Below, piece after piece: positions 9,167 through 20,543 of a stretch of DNA of 64,000 bases. Position 1 is the first letter of the stretch; each line of letters opens with the position of its first letter. A program made the translations under genes and the position numbers. This DNA is from Maribellus comscasis (lineage in GTDB: Bacteria > Bacteroidota > Bacteroidia > Bacteroidales > Prolixibacteraceae). The stretch covers positions 5,716,001-5,780,000 of the forward strand of contig NZ_CP046401.1 of assembly GCF_009762775.1 (NCBI RefSeq). Reading direction: 5' to 3'. Under the pieces are notes generated by a model that saw only the letters and a list, made by a program, of their open reading frames with translations, was not told where the DNA came from and ran no database searches.

Positions 9167-10264
9167 ATGAAAGCACAAAAATTAATACCGGCCATTCTGT
9201 TCGCAGTTGTCGTCCTCTCGGGGTGCCGCCCGGCAGAAACCACCACACCGCAACGAAAAAATCTGGTGGATGCCGTTTTTGCCAGCGGAAACGTAGTAAT
9301 GAAAGACCAATACCTGGTAACCGCACTTTCCGAAGGTTATCTGCAAAAAACACTGGTGGAAGAAGGCGATTCCGTTTTTACAGGGCAGTTGCTTTTCCAG
9401 GTGCAGGACAATGCTTCGCAGGCACAGTTGGAAAGTGCACAAAGTGCCTACCGCGTGGCTCTTGAAAACAGCAGGCCAGATTCCCCAACACTCCAAAAGT
9501 TAAACCAGCAATTGTTGAAAGCCCAAAACCAGTTTCGAACCGATTCGTTGAATTTTAACCGCTACAAAAACCTGATTAAAACCAACGCTGTTTCGAAAGC
9601 CGAATACGACCGGGCAAAACTGGCTTTTGAAAGTTCGAAAGCAGAACAAACTTCGCTGGAAAATACGATTAAAGAAACAAGAGAAAACCTGAACGTGGAA
9701 CTGGCAAATGCAAAGGCAAACCTTGTAACACAGCAGAACAACAGTTCCTACTTTTCGCTTACCAGTTTCACCAACGGGATTGTTCTTCAGAAATACAAAG
9801 AAAACGGCGAGCTGGTAAAACGGGGCGAAACGCTGGCCGAAATCGGAGCCGGAGAGTTTATCGCCCGTTTGCAAATTTCGGAAGAAGACATTAGCCGCGT
9901 CACAACCGGACAGGAGGTTTACATTGAACTGAATACGCACAAAAATCAGTCATTTAAAGGAGAAATTACCAAGGTTTACCCGGCTTTCAATGTACAGGAA
10001 CAATCGTTTATAGCCGAAGCTTCGTTTTCTGAAACCGTACAGGGAATAAAAGCTGGAACCCAACTTCAAGCCAATGTTGTAGTAGAGAAAAAATCGGATG
10101 CGCTGGTTATTCCGGCCTCCTTCCTGCTCACCGATGATTATGTCCTGAAAGGTAACTCCAACCAGAAAATTCAGGTGAAAACCGGAATTAAAACCGCCGA
10201 CTGGGTAGAAATACTCGGTGGCGTAACAGAAAGTGACAAACTTTATTTACCCCGAAAAAAATGA
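9167..10264 (+). CDS. HlyD/RND-type periplasmic adaptor lipoprotein
   Basis: 365 residues. A signal peptide ends in lipobox LSGC, so the protein is a lipoprotein. A biotinyl-lipoyl-like half (YLQKTLVEEGDSVFTGQ), a long alpha-hairpin (about residues 85-180) and a beta-barrel part (ISRVTTGQEVYIELN) follow in the order of membrane fusion proteins. It links the inner-membrane ABC transporter to TolC. Its stop overlaps the permease start by 4 bp (ATGA). Confidence 0.9.
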   Translation: MKAQKLIPAILFAVVVLSGCRPAETTTPQRKNLVDAVFASGNVVMKDQYLVTALSEGYLQKTLVEEGDSVFTGQLLFQVQDNASQAQLESAQSAYRVALENSRPDSPTLQKLNQQLLKAQNQFRTDSLNFNRYKNLIKTNAVSKAEYDRAKLAFESSKAEQTSLENTIKETRENLNVELANAKANLVTQQNNSSYFSLTSFTNGIVLQKYKENGELVKRGETLAEIGAGEFIARLQISEEDISRVTTGQEVYIELNTHKNQSFKGEITKVYPAFNVQEQSFIAEASFSETVQGIKAGTQLQANVVVEKKSDALVIPASFLLTDDYVLKGNSNQKIQVKTGIKTADWVEILGGVTESDKLYLPRKK

Positions 10265-11526
10265 AACAGAAAAATCGTAAACAGTCAACGGTAAACCGGC
10301 AGATTGCTTCGGTTCACATGACATCGAAAATAGGCCAGACTTTTGTGGCTGTACTTGGCGTAACTTTCGGGGTTTCCATGTATATTTTCATGAACAGTTT
10401 TATGAACGGCGTCAACCAGACTCAGGATGATCTCGCATTCAGTTCGCTGGCGCATATCAGGATCTATAACGAAGATGAAACTCGCAATTTTAATCCGGTA
10501 GAAATTTTTTTTAAAGAGCCCGGAACACTGTTTAACATTCGCAATAAAAAAAGCCTGCAATATACCGAAGGCATAAAAAACAGTTCCGAAGTGATTTCTA
10601 TTCTTGAGAAACAACCTGAGGTGACCGGGATTACTACACAGCTTAATTTCAGCGTGTTTTTCAGAAACGGCTCCAAAAAGATTAACGGCGCTATTTCGGG
10701 GGTCGATGCGGTTTCTGAAGACCAGCTTTTTGGTACTGCCGAAAAAGTGGTGGAAGGAAACTGGAACGACCTGAGTTTTCAGAAATCAGGAATTATTCTC
10801 GGAATCGTTCTGGCTGAAAAACTAAACGTCGGGTTGAATAACAATGTAAATATCCTCACCTCTGAAGGTGTTTCGAAAAACTATCAGGTGGTGGGCATCA
10901 TCGAAACTTCGGTAAAAGAAGTGGACAAGTCGAAAGCGTTTATGAATATTTCGGCAGCGCGGCAGTTGCAGGGTAAAAACTTTGATTATTCCAGCGATAT
11001 CCAGGTAAACATCAAAGACCGCGACCAAACCAAAGAGATTGTGAACCGCTTGTCGTCGTCTGTTCCTTACCAGATTGAATCGTGGCAAACGGCCAACCAG
11101 CAGTTGGTGGCTGCTTCGCAACTGCGAAATATTATTGCCAGCGCCGTTTCGCTTACCATTTTGCTGGTAGCCGGTTTTGGCATTTACAACATCATGAATA
11201 TGACCATCAACGAAAAAATCAGGGAAATTGCCATTCTGAAAGCCATGGGATTTTCGGGGAAAGACATTCTGCACATTTTCCTGACACAGGCTGCCATCAT
11301 CGGTGTAATGGGCGGAATAACCGGCGTTTTGCTGGGCTATGGAATATCGTCGATGGTAAACCAGGTGCCATTTAAAGTTGCCGGACTGGATACGCTCCCC
11401 ATTGGTTTCCACACAAAAGATTTTGTGCTTTCAGTTTTATTTGGAATCACCACCACGCTTTTTGCCGGGTATTTACCAGCCAGAAAAGCATCGAAAATCG
11501 ACCCGGTAATTATCATCAGAGGATAA
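10261..11526 (+). CDS. MacB/LolCE-type ABC transporter permease
   Basis: 421 residues. One transmembrane segment near residue 25-45, a large periplasmic MacB_PCD domain, then three membrane helices of the FtsX domain (from about 285 to the end). The cytoplasmic loop EIAILKAMGFSGKDI is the conserved FtsX coupling motif. It pairs with the separate ATPase at 11532. Such mechanotransmission transporters move peptides, lipoproteins or antibiotics outward together with an adaptor and TolC. Confidence 0.9.
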   Translation: MKQKNRKQSTVNRQIASVHMTSKIGQTFVAVLGVTFGVSMYIFMNSFMNGVNQTQDDLAFSSLAHIRIYNEDETRNFNPVEIFFKEPGTLFNIRNKKSLQYTEGIKNSSEVISILEKQPEVTGITTQLNFSVFFRNGSKKINGAISGVDAVSEDQLFGTAEKVVEGNWNDLSFQKSGIILGIVLAEKLNVGLNNNVNILTSEGVSKNYQVVGIIETSVKEVDKSKAFMNISAARQLQGKNFDYSSDIQVNIKDRDQTKEIVNRLSSSVPYQIESWQTANQQLVAASQLRNIIASAVSLTILLVAGFGIYNIMNMTINEKIREIAILKAMGFSGKDILHIFLTQAAIIGVMGGITGVLLGYGISSMVNQVPFKVAGLDTLPIGFHTKDFVLSVLFGITTTLFAGYLPARKASKIDPVIIIRG

Positions 11527-11531
11527 AAATT

Positions 11532-12218
11532 ATGGAACGGAATACAAATACATTAGAGGTTCGAAACCTCATCAAATATTTTCACGATCCACAAACTTTT
11601 CAGGTTATCAAGGGCATTTCGTTTGATGTAAAACGAGGTGAATTTTTATCGATTGTCGGGAAATCGGGTTCCGGGAAATCAACGCTGCTGTATGTGCTTT
11701 CCACCATGGACACCGACTACGAAGGGAGTCTGCGCGTAAAGGGAAATTTGCTCACCGGGCAAAGCCAAAACCAACTGGCCACTTTCAGAAATGAGAATAT
11801 TGGTTTTGTGTTTCAGTTTCATTACCTGCTCCCTGAGTTCAGCGCGTTGCAAAACGTAATGTTGCCGGCACTGAAACTCGGGAAACATCCGCAGGAAGAA
11901 ATAGAGCACCGCGCCTACGAGAGCCTGAAACTGCTTGATTTGCAGGGACAGGAACTAAAAAAGGCCAACAAACTTTCGGGCGGACAGCAACAGCGCGTGG
12001 CTATTGCACGGGCACTGATAAACAACCCGTCGGTGATTATGGGCGATGAACCCACAGGAAACCTCGACAGCAAAAACTCACAGGCGGTGCAGGAAATCTT
12101 CCGCAACCTGGCAAAGGAATTCGGGCAAACCATTATTTGTGTTACCCACGACAACGATTTTGCTGCCAACACCGACCGCACCATTGAAATGGCCGACGGC
12201 CTGATTTTACAAGATTAA
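11532..12218 (+). CDS. ABC transporter ATP-binding protein (MacB/LolD type)
   Basis: 228 residues with all nucleotide-binding motifs: Walker A GKSGSGKS, signature LSGGQQQR, Walker B VIMGDEPTGNLDS and an H-loop (CVTHDND). Length and the DEPTGNLD motif place it in the LolD/MacB/FtsE group. It starts 5 bp after the permease and powers that transporter. Confidence 0.93.
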   Translation: MERNTNTLEVRNLIKYFHDPQTFQVIKGISFDVKRGEFLSIVGKSGSGKSTLLYVLSTMDTDYEGSLRVKGNLLTGQSQNQLATFRNENIGFVFQFHYLLPEFSALQNVMLPALKLGKHPQEEIEHRAYESLKLLDLQGQELKKANKLSGGQQQRVAIARALINNPSVIMGDEPTGNLDSKNSQAVQEIFRNLAKEFGQTIICVTHDNDFAANTDRTIEMADGLILQD

Positions 12219-12230
12219 ATCCCAAAAAAC

Positions 12231-13109
12231 ATGAATCTGACATTTTTTCGATTTCTCCTGCTGGCTACTTTACTGGCAGGAATATTCCCGGTTTATGCAC
12301 AAATTAATTCGCCCTTGTCTTTTGAATTAAATTCAATTCGACCGGGTTCGGAAATCAATAGCCTGGGGAGTTTTCATCTGGCAGTGCCTCTTTATATTTC
12401 AGAAAAGAACCAGTTTGCATTTTCTCCCCAATACCGTTTTTTAAATACCGGGAATACATTTCCGATGAACGACAGGCATTTTTCCCAGCTAAGTACGCGC
12501 TTTGCCTGGCGACACAAACTGAGTGAGAAATGGAGTTCGGCATTGCTGGCATCCTCTTCCCTGGCTTCTGCGAACAAAAATTTTCCTTCCAGCGGATTAA
12601 TGTGGTTTTCGGGAGTCCGGCTGGCACATATTCAAAATCCCTCTTTTCTCTACTATTTCGGACTGGCTTATTCTTACCGTTTTTCCAATCACATCATCGT
12701 TCCGCTTTTGGGGTTTAAATGGAAACCTGCTTCCGGTTTAATTATTGCGGGTGATTTGCCTTTTCGGGCTCAACTTCAATTGGAACCCAATTTAAAAATA
12801 ACTACGGGGCTTCTTTTTCGTGGAGAGCGTTTTACCGCACATATTTCGGATACTCCTGAATCCGATTATTTCTGGTTCAGAGAAAGAAATATTGGCTGGG
12901 AAGGCAGTATTAAAACCTTTCGCAACTTTTGGCTGACAACAGAAATTGGCTACAGTTTAAAACGAGATTTTAATATTTATACTGAACCTGAAACACCGAA
13001 ATGGAGCTTTGCCACCCAATTTATCCGCCCCGAAGAAGGAGCAGTGTTTGAATACAATGAAAATGGGTTTTATGTGAAATTTGGGATTAAGTACCGGTTT
13101 AATAATTAG
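12231..13109 (+). CDS. Exported beta-barrel protein, DUF6268-like
   Basis: 292 residues with a signal peptide ending VYAQ. Beta-hairpin repeats rich in aromatic residues (FYVKFGIKYRFNN at the C-terminus) fit an outer-membrane barrel of the DUF6268 type. It is the last gene of the export operon, 12 bp after the ATPase, and may form part of the export or defence function. Family assignment is by appearance only. Confidence 0.6.
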   Translation: MNLTFFRFLLLATLLAGIFPVYAQINSPLSFELNSIRPGSEINSLGSFHLAVPLYISEKNQFAFSPQYRFLNTGNTFPMNDRHFSQLSTRFAWRHKLSEKWSSALLASSSLASANKNFPSSGLMWFSGVRLAHIQNPSFLYYFGLAYSYRFSNHIIVPLLGFKWKPASGLIIAGDLPFRAQLQLEPNLKITTGLLFRGERFTAHISDTPESDYFWFRERNIGWEGSIKTFRNFWLTTEIGYSLKRDFNIYTEPETPKWSFATQFIRPEEGAVFEYNENGFYVKFGIKYRFNN

Positions 13110-13144
13110 AATGAAACTAATGCTAATTAAAAGAACAGACAGTT

Positions 13145-13223
13145 TTTATAAAACCCAAAGGTTCCCTAAAAGCTTCAATTCGTCTACCAACTGGTTCGAA
13201 TTTTGTACCGTAGGGTTCACCTT
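13145..13223 (+). repeat. Dispersed repeat, copy A
   Basis: About 79 bp shared with 21205-21282 and 38143-38220. Conserved blocks are TTATAA, CCAAAGG, AAAGCTT, TGGTTCGAATTTT and GGGTTCA. A and B also share weaker similarity further right, ending in ACTTACGGGTTCGAGTCCC near 13327 (ACTTATAGGCTCAAGTGCC near 21388). All copies have the same orientation and each is followed by a hairpin. It opens the 405-bp gap 13110-13515, in which no gene is seen. Confidence 0.7.
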
Positions 13224-13231
13224 AAGAAACC

Positions 13232-13266
13232 AAAAGCCTCATAATTATAGTTATTACGGGGCTTTT
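13232..13266 (+). terminator. Hairpin terminator after the export operon
   Basis: Arms AAAAGCC (13232-13238) and GGCTTTT (13260-13266) enclose an AT-rich inner stem. It lies 123 bp after the last gene of the export operon and just behind repeat copy A. Confidence 0.6.
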
Positions 13267-13515
13267 GTGTGTTCGAACTAAAATTAAAGACATTTCAAGA
13301 AAAACATAATAATCTTAAATATAATCACTTACGGGTTCGAGTCCCATGAGGTTAATTAAATATCATATGAGGAGTGAAAATCAATTGGTCGTAAGTGAGA
13401 TTGAAGAAAAAAACTTGGTGATGGTAAATATTAAAAGAATACAGGTAATTCTATAAATATAAATGTCCGGGCAATTGCAATCGCAAATTGATTGACAACA
13501 AATATTGCTATAGTT

Positions 13516-14412
13516 CTAATTCAAATTTCGATACTCTTTCGGCGTATAACCAGTTTCGTTCTTAAACATGCGGCTGAAATGTTGGGAATATTTGAATCCC
13601 AATTCGTGTGCAATCTCACGAGCTGTTTTGTCTGTATCGAATATTTTTTTCTTCGCGATCTTGATGATTTTGATCTGGATATATTCTTTAGCTGATTTTC
13701 CGGTTTCCCTTTTCATTAAATCTCCGAAATAATTAGATGATAAATGCAGTTCATCGGCAAAATAAGCTACCGAGGGTATTCCCAATGTTTGTGGTTTATT
13801 TGAGTTATAATATCCGTTCAACAGATTTTCAAACTTTTCCAGGATTCCTTTATTTGCATTATCTCTTGTAATAAATTGGCGATCGTAAAAACGCTCGCAA
13901 TACTTCAACAACAACTCAATATTTGCCGAAATAAGTTCTTTACTGTGGCTATCTACAACATGTTCCAATTCATAATTAATCTTTCCAAAACTATCCATTA
14001 CCATTTGACGCTCACGTTCCGAAATATGAAGCGCTTCATTTGTGTTGTAATCAAAAAAGGAATATTTGTCAATATGGCGCCCCAGATCCGTTCCCATTAT
14101 TAAATCAGGGTGAAAAATCACCCCATGTCCTTTGGGCTGATACAGCTCAATACTTGGTTCCATATCAAGAATTTGTCCGGGAGCGATAAATATTAAAGTA
14201 CCTTCCTGATAATCGTATGTATTTTTTCCATACCGAAGGTCCCCGCAATGTACATCTTTTAGTAAGATCAAATAAAATCCGAAATAGGTCCGTATTAACC
14301 TTCTTGGGTCAGCTTTCGAAAAATCAATTACACTTACCAGGGGGTGTAAAGTCTCATGATTATTAAAAATATTGTAATCTGTTATCGTTTCAAATCTGTT
14401 CATCTTTTCCAT
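13516..14412 (-). CDS. AraC-family transcriptional regulator
   Basis: 298 residues. The N-terminal half is a cupin-like sensing domain (about 30-170). The last about 100 residues are two helix-turn-helix units; the second reads TAREIAHELGFKYSQHFSRMFK followed by GYTPKEYR, the AraC signature. It is divergent from the seven-gene hydrolase cluster starting at 14566 and is the obvious regulator of it. The inducer is unknown. Confidence 0.9.
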   Translation of the reverse strand: MEKMNRFETITDYNIFNNHETLHPLVSVIDFSKADPRRLIRTYFGFYLILLKDVHCGDLRYGKNTYDYQEGTLIFIAPGQILDMEPSIELYQPKGHGVIFHPDLIMGTDLGRHIDKYSFFDYNTNEALHISERERQMVMDSFGKINYELEHVVDSHSKELISANIELLLKYCERFYDRQFITRDNANKGILEKFENLLNGYYNSNKPQTLGIPSVAYFADELHLSSNYFGDLMKRETGKSAKEYIQIKIIKIAKKKIFDTDKTAREIAHELGFKYSQHFSRMFKNETGYTPKEYRNLN

Positions 14413-14536
14413 CTTTCTCTGTTTTATGAATCAAATTTAAGTATTCCTGGAATGTAATAAAACCTGCTTAGGGCAATTCAGTAAAAATGGTACACAATAC
14501 CGTATTTCATATACAAATTACTACAAAACAACGCCT

Positions 14537-14544
14537 TACATTTG
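14537..14544 (+). promoter_or_regulatory. Promoter -7 box of the hydrolase operon
   Basis: TACATTTG fits the Bacteroidota -7 consensus TAnnTTTG and lies 21 bp before the ATG at 14566, in the gap shared with the divergent AraC gene. No clear -33 element is visible, as expected for an activator-dependent promoter. Confidence 0.45.
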
Positions 14545-14565
14545 TATAGGACAAATTACAACTAA

Positions 14566-16550
<1,985 letters not shown>

Positions 16551-16568
16551 TTCATGGAGGAACAGATA

Positions 16569-17639
16569 ATGAATAGAATAGTAAGAAACCAAATTTTTAT
16601 ATTCATGCTAATAACAACCAGCATTTATGCATCAGGACAAAACAAGATTGATAATTTTTTCGGGTTGGTTTACCGCGGTGCGATTACTGAAAATATAAAA
16701 GGCGAAGTAACCATTCATGCTGTAAATTATAAACTCGACGGTATTGAAATTGCTGCCAATGTTTACACACCTGCAAATTATGATCCCACTAAAAGTTATC
16801 CCGCAATTGTAGTTGCACATCCCAACGGAGGCGTAAAAGAGCAGGTGGCCGGATTGTATACACAACACTTAGCCGAATTGGGATACATTACGATTGCTGC
16901 CGATGCTTCTTACCAGGGAGCCAGTGGTGGCGAACCCCGACATACAGATAAACCACAAAACCGTGTTGAAGACATTCGCGGTATGGTTGATTATATTTCC
17001 CAATATCCAGGCGTTGATAACAACCGTCTGGGGGCATTAGGAATTTGTGGAGGTGGTGGTTATACACTAAAAGCTGTTCAATCAGATAAGCGGATTAAGG
17101 CCGTTGCTACCGTCAGCATGTTTAATTCAGGAGAGGTAAGACGTAATGGCTTTCAAAATTCCCAACTAAACACTATACAGGAACGCTTGAAACAAGCTTC
17201 GGATGCCCGAGCCCAGGAAGTTGCAGGCGGTGAAATCCGTTATTCGGGCGTAGCAAGCATAACAGATGAAGAAATCGCTCAAACCACAACCGATTTGTAT
17301 CGGGAAGGATATGAATATTATTACAGGACCCACAAACATCCCAATTCAACATTCTTGTACACAACAAGTAGTTTACTGGACTTAATGGTTTGGGATGCAA
17401 CTGACCAAATTGAATTAATTAACCAGCCTTTGCTGATGATAGCCGGAAGTAAAGCAGATACAAAATACATGACCGATAAGGCATTTGCAAAAGCTACCGG
17501 AACTACTAAAAAAGAATTGTTTGTGATTCCGGGAGCCACTCATATTCAAACCTATTATGTTCCTGAATATGTCAATCAGGCTATGAATAAGCTCCATGAG
17601 TTCTTTGAAAGATACTTGGAAACAACTACTAATCAATAA
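16569..17639 (+). CDS. Exported alpha/beta-hydrolase (dienelactone-hydrolase/YcjY-like)
   Basis: The ATG at 16569 is preferred over one at 16554: GGAGG at 16556-16560 is then a well-placed ribosome site, and the protein starts with a clean signal peptide (ends YASGQ). About 356 residues. AIVVAHPNGGVKEQ is the oxyanion strand, ALGICGGGGYTL the nucleophile elbow with Cys in the GxCxG form seen in dienelactone hydrolases, and PGATHIQTYY the catalytic His. Cys in place of Ser is notable. The substrate is unknown. Confidence 0.8.
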   Translation: MNRIVRNQIFIFMLITTSIYASGQNKIDNFFGLVYRGAITENIKGEVTIHAVNYKLDGIEIAANVYTPANYDPTKSYPAIVVAHPNGGVKEQVAGLYTQHLAELGYITIAADASYQGASGGEPRHTDKPQNRVEDIRGMVDYISQYPGVDNNRLGALGICGGGGYTLKAVQSDKRIKAVATVSMFNSGEVRRNGFQNSQLNTIQERLKQASDARAQEVAGGEIRYSGVASITDEEIAQTTTDLYREGYEYYYRTHKHPNSTFLYTTSSLLDLMVWDATDQIELINQPLLMIAGSKADTKYMTDKAFAKATGTTKKELFVIPGATHIQTYYVPEYVNQAMNKLHEFFERYLETTTNQ

Positions 17640-17651
17640 AGTTATACGACT

Positions 17652-18098
17652 ATGAAAGCAAAAATTATCGGACTATTTGTCCTACTTCTTTGTGTACAGT
17701 GGCTTTTCGCTCAAAATACTGATACAGAACAGAAAATTATTCAGCTATCAAAAGACAAATGGCTGTGGATGGCGGATAAAAATGTCGATGAACTGAGTAA
17801 GCTCTTTCATCCAAAAGCTGAATTTGTCCACATGGGTGGTCATTGGGGAACCGAACGAGAACTTAGTATAATAAAAAGTGGTGGTATCTGGTACAAAAAA
17901 GCTAATATTCATGAAGTATCGGTAAATATTATCGACAACACCGCTATTCTTCTGAACCGTATCGACCTGCTGGCAGAAGTTGGAGGAAACGAAGTCACCA
18001 ATCCTTTTGAGGTAACTGAGGTGTATATTAAACAAAACGGGACCTGGAAATTGGGCTCACTATCTTTTACCAGGTTGATGACACCTGGTGGACATTAA
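17652..18098 (+). CDS. Exported NTF2-like protein (DUF4440 type)
   Basis: 148 residues: signal peptide ending LFAQ, then a cone-shaped NTF2-like fold (FHPKAEFVHMGG, and the C-terminal strand TWKLGSLSFTRL). Such domains bind small ligands or act as isomerases/dehydratases. It is translated 12 bp after a hydrolase and 33 bp before a carboxylesterase, so likely works on the same compound. No specific activity can be assigned. Confidence 0.75.
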   Translation: MKAKIIGLFVLLLCVQWLFAQNTDTEQKIIQLSKDKWLWMADKNVDELSKLFHPKAEFVHMGGHWGTERELSIIKSGGIWYKKANIHEVSVNIIDNTAILLNRIDLLAEVGGNEVTNPFEVTEVYIKQNGTWKLGSLSFTRLMTPGGH

Positions 18099-18131
18099 AA
18101 ACGATATCAATAACAATTAATCAATTACCTA

Positions 18132-19775
18132 ATGAAAAAATTAGTTTCAGGACTTATAATATTCCTAATCGGATTTTCGATAAATGCACAACCATTAGCA
18201 GGAGATACAGTTCAGGCTAAAGCTCCCGAAGTTAAGATCACATCTGGAATTTTAAGAGGTGTTACAGAAGGACATGTCTCAGTATTTAAGGGAATTCCCT
18301 TTGCTGCCCCTCCGGTTGGGGAGTTTCGCTGGCGTCCACCACAACCCGTGAAATCCTGGGAGGGAGTCCGTGATGCGAGCAAGTTTGCCCCGAACTGTGC
18401 ACAGAGCGGCTGGGGAGCTGCGCCCGGAACAATCCAGGAAGGCTCTTCAGAGGATTGCCTCTACCTTAATTTATGGACACCTGCTGGTTTTTCGAAAGAA
18501 GCAAAAATGCCGGTTATGGTTTGGATTCATGGAGGAGGTTTTACCGGTGGGTCTGGTGCAGTATCTTCAGGCAATCAGTTTGCTAAAAAAGGTGTTGTTC
18601 TGGTCTCTATCAATTATCGTCTGGGGCGTTTGGGACATTTCGCATTCCCTGCCTTAAGTCAGGAACACCCCGAAGAGCCAAAAGGCAGCTACGCTTTTAT
18701 GGATCAGATTGCAGCTTTACAATGGGTGAAAGAGAATATTACTGCTTTTGGAGGTGATCCAAACAATGTCACCATTTTCGGGTTCTCTGCCGGAGGCGTT
18801 TCGGTACATTCACTACTAACCATACCCGCCGCTAAAGGTCTTTTCCATAAAGCAATCGGCGAATCCAGCGGCGGCAGGGACGGTGTCCTTACCGGGAGAC
18901 CGATCAACAAAGAAAATATTGACCCACTTTACCCGGTTTCGGCAGAAACCATCGGGATAAACTTTGCACGTAAACATGGAATAGAGGGAACAGATGAGGC
19001 GGCATTGGAAAAACTTCGCGCCCTGAGTGTTGAGGAAATTGTTGATGGGGGTCAGGAAACTGACGGACAAGGCGGCCCTCGTATTTATTCAGGTCCTATT
19101 CTCGATGGCAAGCTCGTGGTAGAAACTTCCGAGAGCGCTTACAAAGCCGGCAAACAAGCTAAGGTCCCGCTTATGATTGGAAATTGCAGTGCTGAGATTG
19201 GTGGAGCCTTCGTCAGTACAAGCACTACAAAGGACGAACTGTTTTCACAGTTTGGTGAACTGGAAAGTGAAGCAAAGGCTGCGTACGATCCGGGTAATAA
19301 CAAAGAAATTGCAGAGATCCAAACAAAATTTAATACCGATTGGGTATGGGGCGAACCAGCAAGGTTTACAGCTAGGGCTTTTCTCTCCATTGGAGAACCG
19401 GCTTACGTTTATCATTTCGGATATGTTCCTGTTACGATGCGTGAACGGGCCAGATATGGTGCCGGCCATGGATCGGAAGTAGCATTTGTATTTGGCGACC
19501 TCAGTTCACGTTGGGGGGCCACCGGAGCAACGCCGGAAGAAGAAAAATTAACCCAAAAAATGAATACTTACTGGACAAATTTTGCGAAAACAGGGAATCC
19601 CAATGGTGAGGGCCTACCCGTCTGGCCACTTTACAATACACAGGAAGAGAAAATTCTCGATATCGAGTTAGATGGGAAAGTTGTTGGAAAATCCGATTAC
19701 AGAAAACCACGATTGGATGTGATTGAAAAGGCTTTCAAAAACAGGACTCAGATGCAAACACGTAGCGGAATTTAA
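18132..19775 (+). CDS. Exported type-B carboxylesterase
   Basis: 547 residues, the usual family length, with a signal peptide ending INAQ. Family marks are FKGIPFAAPPVGEFRW near the N-terminus, SEDCLYLNLW, WIHGGGFTGG (oxyanion hole), the nucleophile elbow FGFSAGGVSVH and a late GAGHGSEVAFVF that carries the catalytic His. It hydrolyses carboxylic esters outside the cytoplasm. It sits mid-operon in the AraC-controlled cluster. Confidence 0.93.
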   Translation: MKKLVSGLIIFLIGFSINAQPLAGDTVQAKAPEVKITSGILRGVTEGHVSVFKGIPFAAPPVGEFRWRPPQPVKSWEGVRDASKFAPNCAQSGWGAAPGTIQEGSSEDCLYLNLWTPAGFSKEAKMPVMVWIHGGGFTGGSGAVSSGNQFAKKGVVLVSINYRLGRLGHFAFPALSQEHPEEPKGSYAFMDQIAALQWVKENITAFGGDPNNVTIFGFSAGGVSVHSLLTIPAAKGLFHKAIGESSGGRDGVLTGRPINKENIDPLYPVSAETIGINFARKHGIEGTDEAALEKLRALSVEEIVDGGQETDGQGGPRIYSGPILDGKLVVETSESAYKAGKQAKVPLMIGNCSAEIGGAFVSTSTTKDELFSQFGELESEAKAAYDPGNNKEIAEIQTKFNTDWVWGEPARFTARAFLSIGEPAYVYHFGYVPVTMRERARYGAGHGSEVAFVFGDLSSRWGATGATPEEEKLTQKMNTYWTNFAKTGNPNGEGLPVWPLYNTQEEKILDIELDGKVVGKSDYRKPRLDVIEKAFKNRTQMQTRSGI

Positions 19776-19791
19776 TCTTAAAATCACTAAT

Positions 19792-20526
19792 ATGAAGAAA
19801 ACCGGAAAACAAATATTTATCATTCTAGCTGTAATAATGTGTTTTAATGGAAGCTTGTTTGCAAAAAACAATAAAGAATCGAATATGTCTTTAACAGTAA
19901 AGCAACAAAGCATTATTCCAATTGCTACATATACAGCCCGGGGTGAATTGAAACAATTAAAGCAGGCATTAAACACAGGTTTAGAGGCAGGTCTCACCGT
20001 TAACGAAATTAAAGAGATAATGGTTCATCTTTATGCTTATTGTGGATTTCCAAGAAGTATCCGTGGATTACAAACTTTTATGGAAGTGCTGCAAGAACGC
20101 GAAGCAAAAGGGATAAAAGATGAAACGGGAGCTGATGCGTCACCGTTAAATGACCACCGTAGCAAATATGACCGTGGGAAAGCAAACCTTGAAACACTTG
20201 TCGGGAGGCCATTGGATGGACCTCAATCCGGATATGCCGCATTTACCCCGGCTATCGAAATATTTTTAAAGGAACACCTATTTGCCGATATTTTTGATCG
20301 TGATGTTCTAACTTTTGCAGAACGCGAGTTGGTAACGATTTCAGTAATAAGTGCAATTGGCAAAGCCGACCCCATGCTTCGAAGTCATCTGGCCATCTGT
20401 TTAAATGTTGGTTATACCCCGAGACAATTAGAAGAATTTGTAGGTATTATACAATCTACCGTCGGAAAAAAGGAAGCCAGAGCTGCAAAGGAAGTTTTAA
20501 GTGAAGTGCTTGAAGTCAGACAATAA
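19792..20526 (+). CDS. Exported carboxymuconolactone-decarboxylase-family protein (two CMD domains)
   Basis: The start at ATG 19792 gives a signal peptide (MKKTGKQIFIILAVIMCF...LFAK); an upstream in-frame start overlaps the esterase gene and is not needed. Two CMD/AhpD-like halves follow: VNEIKEIMVHLYAYCGFPRSI and, in the second, RSHLAICLNVGYTPRQLEE. CMD proteins decarboxylate lactones or act as peroxidases; there is no CxxC pair, which argues against AhpD-like peroxidase activity. It is 17 bp before a cupin, a frequent partner. Confidence 0.85.
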   Translation: MKKTGKQIFIILAVIMCFNGSLFAKNNKESNMSLTVKQQSIIPIATYTARGELKQLKQALNTGLEAGLTVNEIKEIMVHLYAYCGFPRSIRGLQTFMEVLQEREAKGIKDETGADASPLNDHRSKYDRGKANLETLVGRPLDGPQSGYAAFTPAIEIFLKEHLFADIFDRDVLTFAERELVTISVISAIGKADPMLRSHLAICLNVGYTPRQLEEFVGIIQSTVGKKEARAAKEVLSEVLEVRQ

Positions 20527-20543
20527 AATTAAATTTATCAATT

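Noticed and set aside
13321..13350. GGGTTCGAGTCCC, like a tRNA T-arm
   Set aside because: No D-arm, anticodon arm or acceptor stem can be built around it; it is part of the longer similarity between repeat copies A and B.
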